Origin: Streptomyces pluripotens
GTDB lineage: Bacteria; Actinomycetota; Actinomycetes; Streptomycetales; Streptomycetaceae
Assembly (NCBI RefSeq): GCF_000802245.2
Contig: NZ_CP021080.1
Span: forward strand, 3,534,001-3,598,000
DNA length: 64,000 bases
Direction of reading: 5' to 3'
Positions 1 through 8,135 of this stretch are shown here, one piece after another. A program made the translations under genes and the position numbers. Below the pieces are notes generated by a model, which did not search any database, had not been told where the DNA came from, and worked only from the letters and a program-made list of their open reading frames with translations. Numbering within the stretch: the first letter of the stretch is position 1; every line of letters starts with the position of its first letter.

Positions 1-76
1 CGACGCGGACCACGCACAGCTGGCCCAAGACCTGGACGCCGCTCTCAAGCGGCTACTGGGAGGGGGCGCGCGATGA
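1..76 (+). CDS. rnpA: Ribonuclease P protein component, C-terminal end (partial)
   Basis: Only the last 24 codons lie in the window; they end in a basic tail ([12 protein letters not shown]) and a TGA at 74-76. The frame is open from the left edge and its stop overlaps the yidD start in an ATGA, the usual translational coupling. RnpA is the protein subunit of RNase P, which matures tRNA 5' ends. The assignment rests mainly on the conserved order rnpA-yidD-yidC-jag-rsmG-parAB; too little protein is present to prove it by sequence alone. Confidence 0.7.
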   Translation, partial: DADHAQLAQDLDAALKRLLGGGAR

Positions 77-438
77 AGTACCCACTGCTGGCTCTGATCA
101 AGCTGTATCAGTGGACGATCAGTCCACTGCTCGGGCCGGTGTGCAAGTACTACCCGTCGTGTTCCCACTACGGCTACACGGCCATTGACCGGCACGGTGC
201 GATCAAGGGAACGGCACTCACCGCCTGGCGCATCCTCCGGTGCAATCCGTGGTCGCTCGGTGGTGTGGATCATGTTCCGCCGCGCAAGCGTCCGCGGTGG
301 CACGAAATGCTGCGCAACGCTTGGCGCGCACGCAAGGGCGGGCCCTCCGCCGCCGAACCGGCCACCGAAGCGAAGCCTCCTTCCGAGCTTCCTCCGAGCC
401 CGGCCGCAGAGACCTCGTCCCATGTCCAAGGAGCATGA
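73..438 (+). CDS. yidD: Membrane protein insertion efficiency factor YidD
   Basis: 121 aa. The N-terminal 75 residues carry the family core: an amphipathic start ([14 protein letters not shown]), the Cys-containing [14 protein letters not shown] motif and the RILRCNPW...GGVDHVP motif. YidD is a small membrane-associated protein that helps YidC insert inner-membrane proteins. The C-terminal 40 residues are Pro/Ala/Glu-rich and look disordered, an extension common in actinobacterial versions. It starts at ATG 73, overlapping the upstream rnpA stop by 4 bases, and is followed 3 bases later by yidC, so the three are probably one transcript. Confidence 0.95.
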   Translation: MKYPLLALIKLYQWTISPLLGPVCKYYPSCSHYGYTAIDRHGAIKGTALTAWRILRCNPWSLGGVDHVPPRKRPRWHEMLRNAWRARKGGPSAAEPATEAKPPSELPPSPAAETSSHVQGA

Positions 439-441
439 TTA

Positions 442-1707
442 GTGGACACGATTGCCAGCCTCTTCAGCTTCATCACGACACCCGTTTCATGGGTCATCGT
501 CCAGTTCCACACCGTGTACGGCGCCATCTTCGGCCCCGACACCGGGTGGGCCTGGGGCCTGTCCATCGTGTCCCTGGTGATCCTGATCCGCATCTGCCTG
601 ATCCCGCTCTTCGTGAAGCAGATCAAGGCGACCCGGGCTATGCAGACGCTCCAGCCCGAGATGAAGAAGATCCAGGAGCGCTACAAGAACGACAAGCAGC
701 GTCAGTCCGAAGAGATGATGAAGCTGTACAAGGAGTCGGGTACCAACCCGCTCTCCTCGTGCCTTCCCATCCTGGCGCAGTCCCCGTTCTTCTTCGCCCT
801 GTACCACGTGCTCAACGGCATCGCCTCGGGCCAGACCATCGGCGTCATCAACGAGAGCCTGCTGCAGAGTGCGCAGAAGGCGCACATCTTCGGTGCTCCA
901 CTGGCCGCGAAGTTCCTGGACAGCGCCAGCACGGTCGAGAAGCTCGGCGCTTCGCTGACCGACGTCCGGGTCGTCACCGCCATCATGATCGTTCTGATGT
1001 CGGCGTCGCAGTTCTACACCCAGCGCCAGCTGATGACGAAGAACGTCGACACCTCGGTGAAGACCCCGTTCATGCAGCAGCAGAAGATGCTGATGTACGT
1101 CTTCCCGATCATGTTCGCCTTCTTCGGCATCCGCTTCCCCGTCGGTGTCCTCATCTACTGGCTGACCACCAACGTATGGACCATGGGCCAGCAGATGTAC
1201 GTCATCCACAACAACCCGACCCCGGGCTCCAAGGCCCAGGCCGCCTACCTTGAGCGTCTGACCAAGCACGTGGAGCACCACGGCAAGGTGCGTCGGCGGA
1301 GTGAGAAGACCATCATCAAGGCGATCGTCGCCAAGGGCCGCGACCGCAATGAGTTCGAGCGCAAGTTCGTCAACTCCCTGAACAAGGTGGGCCTCGCTGC
1401 CCAGGCCGACGGCAGTGTGGTGAAGAGCACTGCACCGGCCGCGGTGCAGACCGAGGACGGCGTGACCACGGAAGCCACCGCCGTCCGGCGCCAGCAGCCC
1501 AAGCGTCAGAGCAAGGCCCAGCGCCAGTCCGGTGCGCCCCGGCAGGCCGACGACTCCCCTTCGCTGGAGAAGTCCGACGCACCGCATGCCGCCAAGCCCG
1601 CTGCCGCCAAGCAGCCCCAGAAGCCGGGCTCCGGCACCCGCAGCAAGGCCCAGTCCGGCCAGCGCAAGGGTGGACCGCAGAGGCCCAAGTCCCCGTCCAA
1701 GAAGTAA
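442..1707 (+). CDS. yidC: Membrane protein insertase YidC/Oxa1
   Basis: 421 aa from a GTG at 442 with AAGGAG at 428-433. YidC inserts membrane proteins alone or with SecYEG. The protein has the short Gram-positive Oxa1 core, without the large periplasmic domain of the enterobacterial form: hydrophobic segments near residues 38-58, 108-125, 175-192 and 215-245. An arginine in the first core helix (about R50, in [12 protein letters not shown]) matches the conserved groove residue. The C-terminal 150 residues are very basic, rich in Lys/Arg/Gln/Pro, and probably contact the ribosome. It sits between yidD and jag, as in other actinobacteria. Confidence 0.96.
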   Translation: MDTIASLFSFITTPVSWVIVQFHTVYGAIFGPDTGWAWGLSIVSLVILIRICLIPLFVKQIKATRAMQTLQPEMKKIQERYKNDKQRQSEEMMKLYKESGTNPLSSCLPILAQSPFFFALYHVLNGIASGQTIGVINESLLQSAQKAHIFGAPLAAKFLDSASTVEKLGASLTDVRVVTAIMIVLMSASQFYTQRQLMTKNVDTSVKTPFMQQQKMLMYVFPIMFAFFGIRFPVGVLIYWLTTNVWTMGQQMYVIHNNPTPGSKAQAAYLERLTKHVEHHGKVRRRSEKTIIKAIVAKGRDRNEFERKFVNSLNKVGLAAQADGSVVKSTAPAAVQTEDGVTTEATAVRRQQPKRQSKAQRQSGAPRQADDSPSLEKSDAPHAAKPAAAKQPQKPGSGTRSKAQSGQRKGGPQRPKSPSKK

Positions 1708-1722
1708 GAAGGAGCCCATCCC

Positions 1723-2235
1723 GTGACGGAAGGCACCACCTCCGCTGCTGCCGAGGGCGCAGACACCCTCACCCGCCTGGAGCAGGAGGGCGAGATCGCG
1801 GCGGACTATCTGGAGGGTCTGCTGGACATCGCCGACCTCGACGGCGACATCGACATGGATGTCGAGGCTGACCGTGCTTCTGTGTCCATCATCAGCGATA
1901 CCGGTGGCCGTGACCTGCAGAAGCTGGTCGGCCGGGACGGCGAGGTGCTGGAGGCGCTGCAGGAACTGACGCGCCTGGCTGTGCACCGGGAGACCGGGGA
2001 TCGTAGCCGGCTGATGCTGGACATCGCGGGGTACCGGGCCAAGAAGCGGTCGGAGTTGTCCGAACTGGGGGCCAAGGCCGCAGCCGAGGCGAAGAGCAGC
2101 GGGGAGCCCGTGAAGCTCAAGCCGATGACGCCGTTCGAGCGCAAGGTCGTGCACGATGCGGTCAAGACCGCGGGACTGCGCAGTGAGTCCGAGGGCGAAG
2201 AGCCGCAGCGTTTCGTCGTTGTGCTTCCCGCCTGA
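1723..2235 (+). CDS. jag: Jag/KhpB-type RNA-binding protein (KH + R3H)
   Basis: 170 aa from a GTG at 1723 with AAGGAG just upstream; it lies 15 bases after yidC. Residues about 25-110 form a type II KH-like domain and the last 35 residues hold the R3H motif (FERKVVHDAV, Arg-x3-His). Members bind RNA and, in firmicutes, act with KhpA in cell elongation and division; the role in Streptomyces is inferred. The N-terminus is acidic. It is shorter than firmicute Jag proteins and lacks their separate Jag-N domain, as is usual in actinobacteria. Confidence 0.92.
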   Translation: MTEGTTSAAAEGADTLTRLEQEGEIAADYLEGLLDIADLDGDIDMDVEADRASVSIISDTGGRDLQKLVGRDGEVLEALQELTRLAVHRETGDRSRLMLDIAGYRAKKRSELSELGAKAAAEAKSSGEPVKLKPMTPFERKVVHDAVKTAGLRSESEGEEPQRFVVVLPA

Positions 2236-2255
2236 TCGGCTTCACACGTTCCACC

Positions 2256-2282
2256 GGCCCCGTCTGTTGAGCAGGCGGGGCC
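2256..2282 (+). terminator. Hairpin after jag
   Basis: GGCCCCG pairs with CGGGGCC (with extra CTG/CAG pairing) 20 bases after the jag stop, with a short T-rich run soon after. It is a likely end for the yidD-yidC-jag transcript. Confidence 0.5.
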
Positions 2283-2353
2283 GAACTTTGTCAGCCTGGT
2301 AGTTCTGGTGGTCGGCGTGTGAAACGCCGGCGCTGTACGGAAGGACGGTCCCC

Positions 2354-3070
2354 GTGACGGAGGCAGCGGAGCTTCCCCCTGCGCCCGAACAGGCGCGGGT
2401 AGTGTTTGGCGATCGCTTCGCCGATGCGGTCCGCTACGCGGAACTGCTCGCTGAGGCGGGCGTGCAGCGTGGTCTGATCGGCCCGCGCGAGGTCCCCCGC
2501 CTGTGGGAGCGGCATCTGCTGAACTGTGCGGTGCTCTCTGAGGCGGTCCCCGAGGGAGTGACGGTCTGCGACGTCGGCTCCGGGGCCGGACTGCCGGGCA
2601 TTCCTCTGGCCCTGGTCCGGGAAGACCTGAACATCACCTTGTTGGAGCCCCTGCTGCGACGCACTAACTTCCTCACGGAGGTCGTCGAGCTGCTGGGCCT
2701 GGACCATGTCACCGTGGTGCGTGGCCGGGCGGAGGAGGTTCTGGGCAAATTGCCGCCGGTCCATGTGGTGACCGCTCGTGCGGTGGCCCCGTTGGACCGG
2801 TTGGCCACGTGGGGGATTCCGCTGCTGCGTCCGTACGGCGAGATGCTCGCTCTCAAGGGTGACACCGCGGAGGAGGAACTAAAGGCCGCGGCCACCGCGC
2901 TCAGTAGGCTCGGCGCGGTGGAGACCTCCATCCTGCATGTGGGCGAGGGAGTGGTGGATCCGTTGTCCACCGTCGTTCGGGTTGAGGTCGGGGAGAGCCC
3001 GGGCGGTGTGCGGTTCGCCGCGAAGCGGGCGAAGGCAGCCCGGACAGGTCGTGCGCGCAGGCGTCGTTGA
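2354..3070 (+). CDS. rsmG: 16S rRNA (guanine-N7) methyltransferase RsmG
   Basis: 238 aa from a GTG at 2354 with GGAAGGA upstream. RsmG (GidB) methylates N7 of a guanine in the 530 loop of 16S rRNA (G527 in E. coli numbering) using S-adenosylmethionine. The SAM-binding glycine loop [12 protein letters not shown] lies near residues 76-87, followed by a Rossmann-type methyltransferase fold ([24 protein letters not shown]). The C-terminus is basic. In Streptomyces, loss of this gene is known to give low-level streptomycin resistance. It precedes parA in the conserved origin order. Confidence 0.95.
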   Translation: MTEAAELPPAPEQARVVFGDRFADAVRYAELLAEAGVQRGLIGPREVPRLWERHLLNCAVLSEAVPEGVTVCDVGSGAGLPGIPLALVREDLNITLLEPLLRRTNFLTEVVELLGLDHVTVVRGRAEEVLGKLPPVHVVTARAVAPLDRLATWGIPLLRPYGEMLALKGDTAEEELKAAATALSRLGAVETSILHVGEGVVDPLSTVVRVEVGESPGGVRFAAKRAKAARTGRARRRR

Positions 3071-3204
3071 ATGGCTCCGGAGCTCCTCTGGCGTACCCAG
3101 CTCCGTACTGATCCGTCCTGACAGCGAGACATACTCCACACTAGGTGCTAAACCCCCCTAAGACGGAGTGTCGCGAAGAGTCGGTCGCCACCGCTGTGCA
3201 TCGT

Positions 3205-3218
3205 GTTTCACGTGAAAC
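3205..3218. other. parS: parS site 1 (perfect)
   Basis: GTTTCACGTGAAAC, the 14-bp palindromic ParB-binding centromere site, in the parA leader. It overlaps a possible upstream GTG start (3203) of parA. Confidence 0.95.
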
Positions 3219-3349
3219 GTCGCTCACTGTTGCACGGCATCATCAGTCGCGGGCGCGCTGCGGCCGAACCTCGCGACCGTAAGCCTCTCGGTTCGCTCGG
3301 GGAGGGTTCCGTATATCCGGACACTCCGTCTCCCCCCAGAGGTACGGAG

Positions 3350-3358
3350 TTGTCCACA
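3350..3358 (+). promoter_or_regulatory. DnaA-box match in the parA leader
   Basis: TTGTCCACA matches the Streptomyces DnaA-box consensus exactly. A one-mismatch copy, TTCTCCACA, follows at 3368-3376. Both lie between parS site 1 and the preferred parA start, so DnaA could bind near the parAB promoter; this is inferred from sequence only. Confidence 0.5.
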
Positions 3359-3412
3359 GAGGTGGATTTCTCCACAGAAGGCCAGGCCTCACTGGTTCAC
3401 AACCCCGAAGAC

Positions 3413-4486
3413 ATGGGAGGCTCTGTTCATCGTGAGCCTGAAGTCGAGGAGAGTGAATCCTTGCGGTCCGACGCTAACATCGCGGGACCGATGACCGATC
3501 CGGTCCCCGGTCCCCGTACCGAGTCGATGGGGGTGGATGTTTCACGTGAAACACCGCCCCCAATGGACGACACCTCCATCGGTCGTGCGGCCCAACTGGC
3601 GGTGGGGGCCGTCGGTCGCGCCGGCGAAGTTTTGCCACGGCCGGAACAGACCCGAGTCATCGTGGTCGCCAATCAGAAGGGCGGTGTGGGCAAGACGACG
3701 ACGACCGTCAACCTTGCCGCTTCGCTAGCTCTGCACGGTGGCCGCGTTCTGGTGATCGACCTCGACCCTCAGGGCAATGCCTCCACAGCCCTGGGGATCG
3801 ACCATCATGCCGAAGTTCCCTCGATCTATGACGTGCTGGTGGAGAGCAAGCCTCTCGCCGATGTTGTTCAGCCCGTACCCGATGTTGAGGGTCTCTTCTG
3901 TGCTCCCGCCACCATTGATCTCGCCGGTGCAGAGATCGAGCTGGTGTCCCTGGTGGCCCGGGAAAGCCGGCTGCAGCGTGCGATCCAGGCGTATGAGCAG
4001 CCGTTGGATTACATCCTCATCGACTGCCCGCCCTCACTCGGCCTGCTGACGGTCAACGCATTGGTCGCGGGGCAAGAGGTTCTCATCCCGATCCAGTGTG
4101 AGTACTACGCGCTGGAGGGCTTGGGCCAGCTGTTGCGTAACGTCGACCTGGTGCGGGGACACCTCAACCCCACGCTGCATGTGTCGACCATCTTGCTCAC
4201 CATGTACGACGGCCGGACACGTCTTGCGTCCCAAGTCGCGGAAGAGGTGCGCACCCACTTCGGTGATGAGGTGTTGCGGACGAGCATTCCCCGCTCGGTA
4301 CGCATCTCCGAGGCACCGAGTTACGGGCAGACGGTGCTGACGTACGATCCTGGATCGAGCGGCGCTCTCTCGTATCTTGAGGCAGCACGAGAAATCGCGC
4401 TGAAGGGCATCGGCGTCAACTACGACGCGAGCCAAGCCCACCTGGGCACCGAGAACGACGCGAGGATGGTGGAGGGGATCCAATGA
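3413..4486 (+). CDS. parA: Chromosome-partitioning ATPase ParA
   Basis: 357 aa from ATG 3413. The open frame extends up to a GTG at 3203, but that would make parS site 1 and a DnaA box part of the protein, so the later start is preferred; it has only a weak ribosome site. The deviant Walker A motif KGGVGKTT is at about residues 89-96, followed by VIDLDPQGNAS and IDCPPSLGLLT. ParA is the dynamic ATPase that moves ParB-parS complexes; in Streptomyces it runs along aerial hyphae and helps place chromosomes before sporulation septation. The first 80 residues are acidic and variable and include codons made by parS site 2. The stop overlaps the parB ATG. Confidence 0.95.
   Translation: MGGSVHREPEVEESESLRSDANIAGPMTDPVPGPRTESMGVDVSRETPPPMDDTSIGRAAQLAVGAVGRAGEVLPRPEQTRVIVVANQKGGVGKTTTTVNLAASLALHGGRVLVIDLDPQGNASTALGIDHHAEVPSIYDVLVESKPLADVVQPVPDVEGLFCAPATIDLAGAEIELVSLVARESRLQRAIQAYEQPLDYILIDCPPSLGLLTVNALVAGQEVLIPIQCEYYALEGLGQLLRNVDLVRGHLNPTLHVSTILLTMYDGRTRLASQVAEEVRTHFGDEVLRTSIPRSVRISEAPSYGQTVLTYDPGSSGALSYLEAAREIALKGIGVNYDASQAHLGTENDARMVEGIQ
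3539..3552. other. parS: parS site 2 (perfect), inside parA
   Basis: A perfect 14-bp site within the variable N-terminal part of parA, where it is read as VSRET. Confidence 0.95.
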
Positions 4487-5580
4487 GCGAGCGACGAAGG
4501 GGGCTGGGCCGAGGCCTTGGTGCACTGATCCCCGCTGCCCCGGCCGAGAAGACTCCGGCTCCAGCGGCACTGGGCGGGGGAGCCAGCTCCTCCGCAGCCG
4601 CTCCGGTGCTGACGACCGACCGAGGGGTGGCCGCGGCGAAAGTTGCCACACTGCCGTCTGTTTCACGTGAAACAGACGGCAGTGTGGCAAGCCCGGTCGT
4701 GGGGGTGCCCACGCCCCCGGTGGGTGCCCACTTCGCCGAGATTCCCCTCGAAGCCATCACGCCGAATCCGCGACAGCCCCGCGAGGTCTTCGACGAGGAC
4801 GCGCTTCACGAGCTGGTGACCTCCATCAAGGAAGTCGGTCTTCTACAGCCCGTTGTTGTGCGGCAGCTGGGATCCGCCCACTACGAGTTGATCATGGGTG
4901 AGCGGCGCTGGCGAGCCTGTCGCGAGGCAGGCCTGGAGGTCATTCCGGCCATCGTCCGGGCGACCGACGACGAGAAGCTCCTCCTGGACGCGCTGCTGGA
5001 GAACCTGCATCGCGCGCAACTGAACCCGATCGAAGAAGCCGCTGCGTACGACCAGCTGCTGAAGGACTTCGACTGTACGCACGACCAGCTGGCCGACAGG
5101 ATCGGGCGTTCTCGTCCGCAGGTTTCCAACACCTTGCGCCTGCTCAAGCTTTCGCCGGGCGTTCAGAAGCGGGTGGCCGCTGGGGTTCTCTCAGCCGGCC
5201 ATGCCCGAGCGCTGCTGTCCGTAGAAGACTCGGAAGAGCAGGACAAGCTGGCACATCGCATCGTGGCGGAGGGGCTGTCGGTGCGGACCGTGGAAGAGAT
5301 CGTGACACTGATGGGCTCACGGCCCCAGAGGGCCTCGCGGTCCAAGGGCCCCCGGGCCGGTTCGGTTCCCTCCCCAGCACTGAGTGAGCTAGCCACCCGG
5401 CTCTCAGACCGCTTCGAGACGCGAGTGAAGGTCGAGCTGGGACAGAAGAAGGGGAAGATTACCGTTGAGTTCGCCTCTCCGGAGGACCTTGAGCGCATCC
5501 TGAACGCGCTTGCTCCTGGCGAGAGGCTGGCTCTGGTGAAGAGCCTGCGGGACGAAGACACCGAGGAGAAGGACGACTGA
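4483..5580 (+). CDS. parB: Chromosome-partitioning protein ParB
   Basis: 365 aa; the ATG at 4483 overlaps the parA stop. ParB is the CTP-dependent clamp that loads at parS and spreads, forming the segregation complex near the origin. Visible parts: a variable N-terminal linker (about 1-85); the ParB/Srx domain with IPLEAITPNPRQPR and the GERRWRA box (about residues 143-149); the helix-turn-helix IGRSRPQVSNTLRLLKL (about 207-223) that reads parS; and a C-terminal dimerisation region. The gene itself contains a parS site embedded in a 48-bp perfect palindrome in the linker-coding part, which should load ParB on its own gene. Confidence 0.96.
   Translation: MSERRRGLGRGLGALIPAAPAEKTPAPAALGGGASSSAAAPVLTTDRGVAAAKVATLPSVSRETDGSVASPVVGVPTPPVGAHFAEIPLEAITPNPRQPREVFDEDALHELVTSIKEVGLLQPVVVRQLGSAHYELIMGERRWRACREAGLEVIPAIVRATDDEKLLLDALLENLHRAQLNPIEEAAAYDQLLKDFDCTHDQLADRIGRSRPQVSNTLRLLKLSPGVQKRVAAGVLSAGHARALLSVEDSEEQDKLAHRIVAEGLSVRTVEEIVTLMGSRPQRASRSKGPRAGSVPSPALSELATRLSDRFETRVKVELGQKKGKITVEFASPEDLERILNALAPGERLALVKSLRDEDTEEKDD
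4643..4690. repeat. parS: 48-bp perfect palindrome centred on parS site 3, inside parB
   Basis: The parS core GTTTCACGTGAAAC (4660-4673) is extended on both sides by 17 further bases that are exactly self-complementary, giving two 24-base arms without a loop. It lies in the codons for the variable ParB linker (read through VSRET). No other parS in the window has such long arms. Confidence 0.95.
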
Positions 5581-5610
5581 TCCCTTTCCGTTCCCTATGA
5601 CTTCGCGCAG

Positions 5611-5650
5611 GAGCGGGCCGTGCCTGGTGTACAGCGGACACGGCCCGCTC
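5611..5650 (+). terminator. Terminator after parB
   Basis: A perfect 12-bp stem (GAGCGGGCCGTG with CACGGCCCGCTC, 16-base loop) followed by TTTG, 30 bases after the parB stop. Confidence 0.75.
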
Positions 5651-5757
5651 TTTGCGTTGAGGCGCTATCGAGCACATCGCATCGTGGATACGATGCGGAA
5701 CGGGTATGGCGCATCCACCGGACAGCATTTGCGTTTCTGAGTGGGGAGACGGGGGCC

Positions 5758-6015
5758 ATGCGATCGATGAGCCGCACGGGACTGGTGAAGGCGGGCCTGG
5801 GCCTGGGAGCGGTCGGCGGATTCGTCGGCAGCCTACTCAGGGAATGGAGCGCACTGACAGCCGCTCGCGATGCGGCGGGTGAAGGAAGCGAGGAACAGCC
5901 TTCATGGGGCGTCGGCTCGTGCCGCTCACGCTGGACAACCTTCAGGACCTTCCCGAGCGCTGCCGCTCGTGCGTCTTCTGGGAGCTGGATCCCGTCAGCG
6001 GCGAAGCGGCGGTAA
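5758..6015 (+). CDS. Possible small membrane-anchored protein (uncertain)
   Basis: 85 aa from ATG 5758, with a purine-rich GGGGAGACGGGGGCC upstream. The first 30 residues contain one hydrophobic glycine-rich segment (LVKAGLGLGAVGGFVGSLL), then a charged stretch. Its last 37 codons overlap the GNAT gene in another frame and look like a shadow there (Ser/Arg-rich). Either a short coupled leader protein is translated before the GNAT gene or this is a spurious frame. I do not recognise it. Confidence 0.3.
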   Translation: MRSMSRTGLVKAGLGLGAVGGFVGSLLREWSALTAARDAAGEGSEEQPSWGVGSCRSRWTTFRTFPSAAARASSGSWIPSAAKRR

Positions 6016-6521
6016 AGGCGGGCACCTCCGCGGTGGAGAAAGAGGCCTGGATCTCCGCTGTCCTGCTGGACTGGGGGTCGTGCGGACGCGTGGTGTATGT
6101 CGACGACGTGCCGGTGGGGTTTGCGCTCTACGCTCCGCCCGCCTATGTCCCGCGCTCGACGGCCTTTCCTACCAGCCCGGTTTCTCCCGACGCCGTGCAA
6201 CTCATGACGGCCTTCATCATGCCCGGGTACCAGGGACGAGGGCTGGGGCGAGTTCTCGTCCAAACGGTTGCCAAGGATCTGCTGCGCCGGGGCTTCAGGG
6301 CGATGGAGGCTTTCGGCGATGTTCATTGGAGGGCATCAGCCTGTCTGCTGCCAGCCGACCATCTTCTGGCAGTGGGTTTCAAGACGGTCCGGCAGCATCC
6401 GTCACATCCCCGACTGAGGCTTGAGCTGCGATCCACGGTTTCCTGGAGGGAAGACGTGGAAATGGCGCTCGATCGGCTCCTCGGGGCGGTTCACAAGGAG
6501 CCGGCACTGCGACCGCTGTAG
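5904..6521 (+). CDS. GNAT-family N-acetyltransferase
   Basis: 205 aa from ATG 5904 with GAGGAA upstream. The acetyl-CoA-binding motif A, IMPGYQGRGLGRVLVQT, is near residues 109-125, preceded by the strand that ends in MTAF. The N-terminal region (RCRSCVFWELDP) contains a Cys-x2-Cys. Substrate unknown. It follows parAB after a strong terminator and converges with trxA, so it is probably its own transcript. Confidence 0.8.
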   Translation: MGRRLVPLTLDNLQDLPERCRSCVFWELDPVSGEAAVKAGTSAVEKEAWISAVLLDWGSCGRVVYVDDVPVGFALYAPPAYVPRSTAFPTSPVSPDAVQLMTAFIMPGYQGRGLGRVLVQTVAKDLLRRGFRAMEAFGDVHWRASACLLPADHLLAVGFKTVRQHPSHPRLRLELRSTVSWREDVEMALDRLLGAVHKEPALRPL

Positions 6522-6580
6522 AGCTTGGTCAGTGACGGCGGCCCGGCCGGCGAAGCGGCGATCAATGAAGCGGTATAAGT

Positions 6581-6612
6581 GAATGGGCCAACCTTGAGGG
6601 ATTGGCCCATTC
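6581..6612. terminator. Bidirectional terminator between the GNAT gene and trxA
   Basis: GAATGGGCCAA pairs exactly with TTGGCCCATTC over a 10-base loop, between convergent genes and 3 bases from parS site 4. Confidence 0.7.
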
Positions 6613-6614
6613 GT

Positions 6615-6628
6615 GTTTCACGTGAAAC
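6615..6628. other. parS: parS site 4 (perfect)
   Basis: A perfect 14-bp site directly downstream of the trxA stop, between convergent genes. Confidence 0.95.
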
Positions 6629-6629
6629 G

Positions 6630-6962
6630 TCACCCGGCGATGAACTCTTCGAGTTCGCGGATGAGCGCGGCCTTCGGCTTGGCTCCGACGATGGTCTTGG
6701 CGACTTCACCACCCTGGTACACGTTCAGGGTTGGGATGGACATGACGCCGTACTTGGCTGCCGTACCCGGATTTTCGTCAATGTTGAGCTTGACGATCTC
6801 AAGCTTGTCGCCGTGCTCAGCGGCGATCGCCTCCAGGGACGGGGCGATTTGGCGGCAGGGACCGCACCAGGCAGCCCAGAAGTCCACCAGGACGGGCTTG
6901 TCGTTCTTGAGAACGTCCTGTTCGAAGGAATCATCGGTCACACTTTTCAGGGGGCCAGCCAC
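6630..6962 (-). CDS. trxA: Thioredoxin
   Basis: 110 aa, the normal thioredoxin length. The redox motif WCGPC is at residues 32-36 (Cys33/Cys36) after VLVDFWAA; the cis-proline loop is in [11 protein letters not shown]. It reduces disulfides in cytoplasmic proteins and is itself reduced by the product of trxB, which lies 48 bases upstream on the same strand. Both probably share the SigR-type promoter ahead of trxB, so the pair should rise under thiol stress. Confidence 0.97.
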   Translation of the reverse strand: MAGPLKSVTDDSFEQDVLKNDKPVLVDFWAAWCGPCRQIAPSLEAIAAEHGDKLEIVKLNIDENPGTAAKYGVMSIPTLNVYQGGEVAKTIVGAKPKAALIRELEEFIAG

Positions 6963-7010
6963 GGCGGGCTCCTTACCTAGATCGGGTGGTGAGGCGAGGG
7001 AAGAGGTAGG

Positions 7011-7982
7011 TCAGAGGGCGGCGGACTTCTCGGGCTCCGCCTTGCCCTCGTCAGCACGGGCGGCGAGGAAGCGCTCGGCGTCCAGAGCAGCGGAGCATCC
7101 GGTACCAGCCGCAGTGATCGCCTGGCGGTAGGTGTGGTCGACCACATCTCCGGCCGCAAAGACACCGTTCACATTGGTGCGGGTGGACGGAGAGGCGACC
7201 TTGAGGTAGCCCTCCTCGTCCAGGTCCAGCTGCCCCTTGAACAGTTCGGTGCGCGGGTCGTGGCCGATTGCGATGAACAGGCCGGTCACGGGCAGATCGG
7301 ACAGCTCACTGGTCTTGACGTTGCGGAGTTTCAGGCCAGAGAGCTTCTGATCGCCCTGAACCTCAGCAACCTCGCTGTCCCAGACGAACTTGATCTTCGG
7401 GTCGTTGAAGGCACGCTCCTGCATGGCCTTGGAGGCGCGCAGAGTATCCCGGCGGTGGACGATCGTCACCGACTTGGCGAACCGCGAGAGGAAGGTGGCC
7501 TCCTCCATTGCGGTGTCCCCGCCGCCGATCACGGCGATGTCCTGGTCCTTGAAGAAGAACCCGTCACAGGTGGCGCACCAGGAAACCCCGCGGCCAGAGA
7601 GCGCGTCCTCGTTCGGCAGGCCGAGCTTGCGGTGCTGGGACCCGGTGGTGACGATGACGGCCTTCGCACGGTGGATCGTGCCCGCGCTGTCGGTAACGGT
7701 CTTGATCTCGCCGCCCAGGTCGACGGAGACGATGTCGTCCGGAACCAGTTCGGCGCCGAAGCGTTCGGCCTGGGCGCGCATGTTGTCCATGAGGTCAGGT
7801 CCCATGATGCCGTCGCGGAAGCCCGGGAAGTTCTCCACCTCGGTGGTGTTCATCAGCGCGCCACCAGCAGTGACTGCACCCTCGAACACCAGGGGCTTCA
7901 GCGACGCGCGCGCGGTGTAGAGCGCCGCCGTGTACCCTGCGGGCCCGGAGCCGATGATGATCACGTTACGGACGTCGCTCAC
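7011..7982 (-). CDS. trxB: Thioredoxin reductase (NADPH)
   Basis: 323 aa. A low-Mr flavoprotein that passes electrons from NADPH through FAD to thioredoxin. The FAD site [16 protein letters not shown] is at about residues 9-24, the redox pair WCATC near Cys136/Cys139, the NADPH site [12 protein letters not shown] follows, and the C-terminal FAD motif is [13 protein letters not shown]. It is the first gene of trxB-trxA, with a close match to the SigR promoter 72-98 bases upstream of the start. Confidence 0.97.
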   Translation of the reverse strand: MSDVRNVIIIGSGPAGYTAALYTARASLKPLVFEGAVTAGGALMNTTEVENFPGFRDGIMGPDLMDNMRAQAERFGAELVPDDIVSVDLGGEIKTVTDSAGTIHRAKAVIVTTGSQHRKLGLPNEDALSGRGVSWCATCDGFFFKDQDIAVIGGGDTAMEEATFLSRFAKSVTIVHRRDTLRASKAMQERAFNDPKIKFVWDSEVAEVQGDQKLSGLKLRNVKTSELSDLPVTGLFIAIGHDPRTELFKGQLDLDEEGYLKVASPSTRTNVNGVFAAGDVVDHTYRQAITAAGTGCSAALDAERFLAARADEGKAEPEKSAAL

Positions 7983-8053
7983 GGCTAGATTCCTCGTCTC
8001 TGGTCTGCGTCATTCGACCGGTGAGAGCACCTTCCGGAACTCTCACCCCACCC

Positions 8054-8080
8054 AACGGATCCTACGGGGCGCACATTCCC
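8054..8080 (-). promoter_or_regulatory. SigR-type promoter of trxB-trxA
   Basis: Read on the minus strand: GGGAAT (8080-8075), 18 bases, GTT (8056-8054). This equals the Streptomyces SigR consensus GGGAAT-N18-GTT. Transcription would start near 8045, about 60 bases before trxB. In S. coelicolor the trxBA operon is a known SigR target. Confidence 0.8.
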
Positions 8081-8135
8081 GGTGTGTCCGGGCACACGCA
8101 TGCTGCAGCGGAACCCTCGGAGTGCTTCGGCAGGC

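Noticed and set aside
487..2154. Long minus-strand frame across yidC and jag
   Set aside because: A shadow of two conserved plus-strand genes.
3203..3412. Upstream extension of parA from GTG 3203
   Set aside because: It would translate parS site 1 and a DnaA box; composition changes at 3413 and the parS is needed as DNA.
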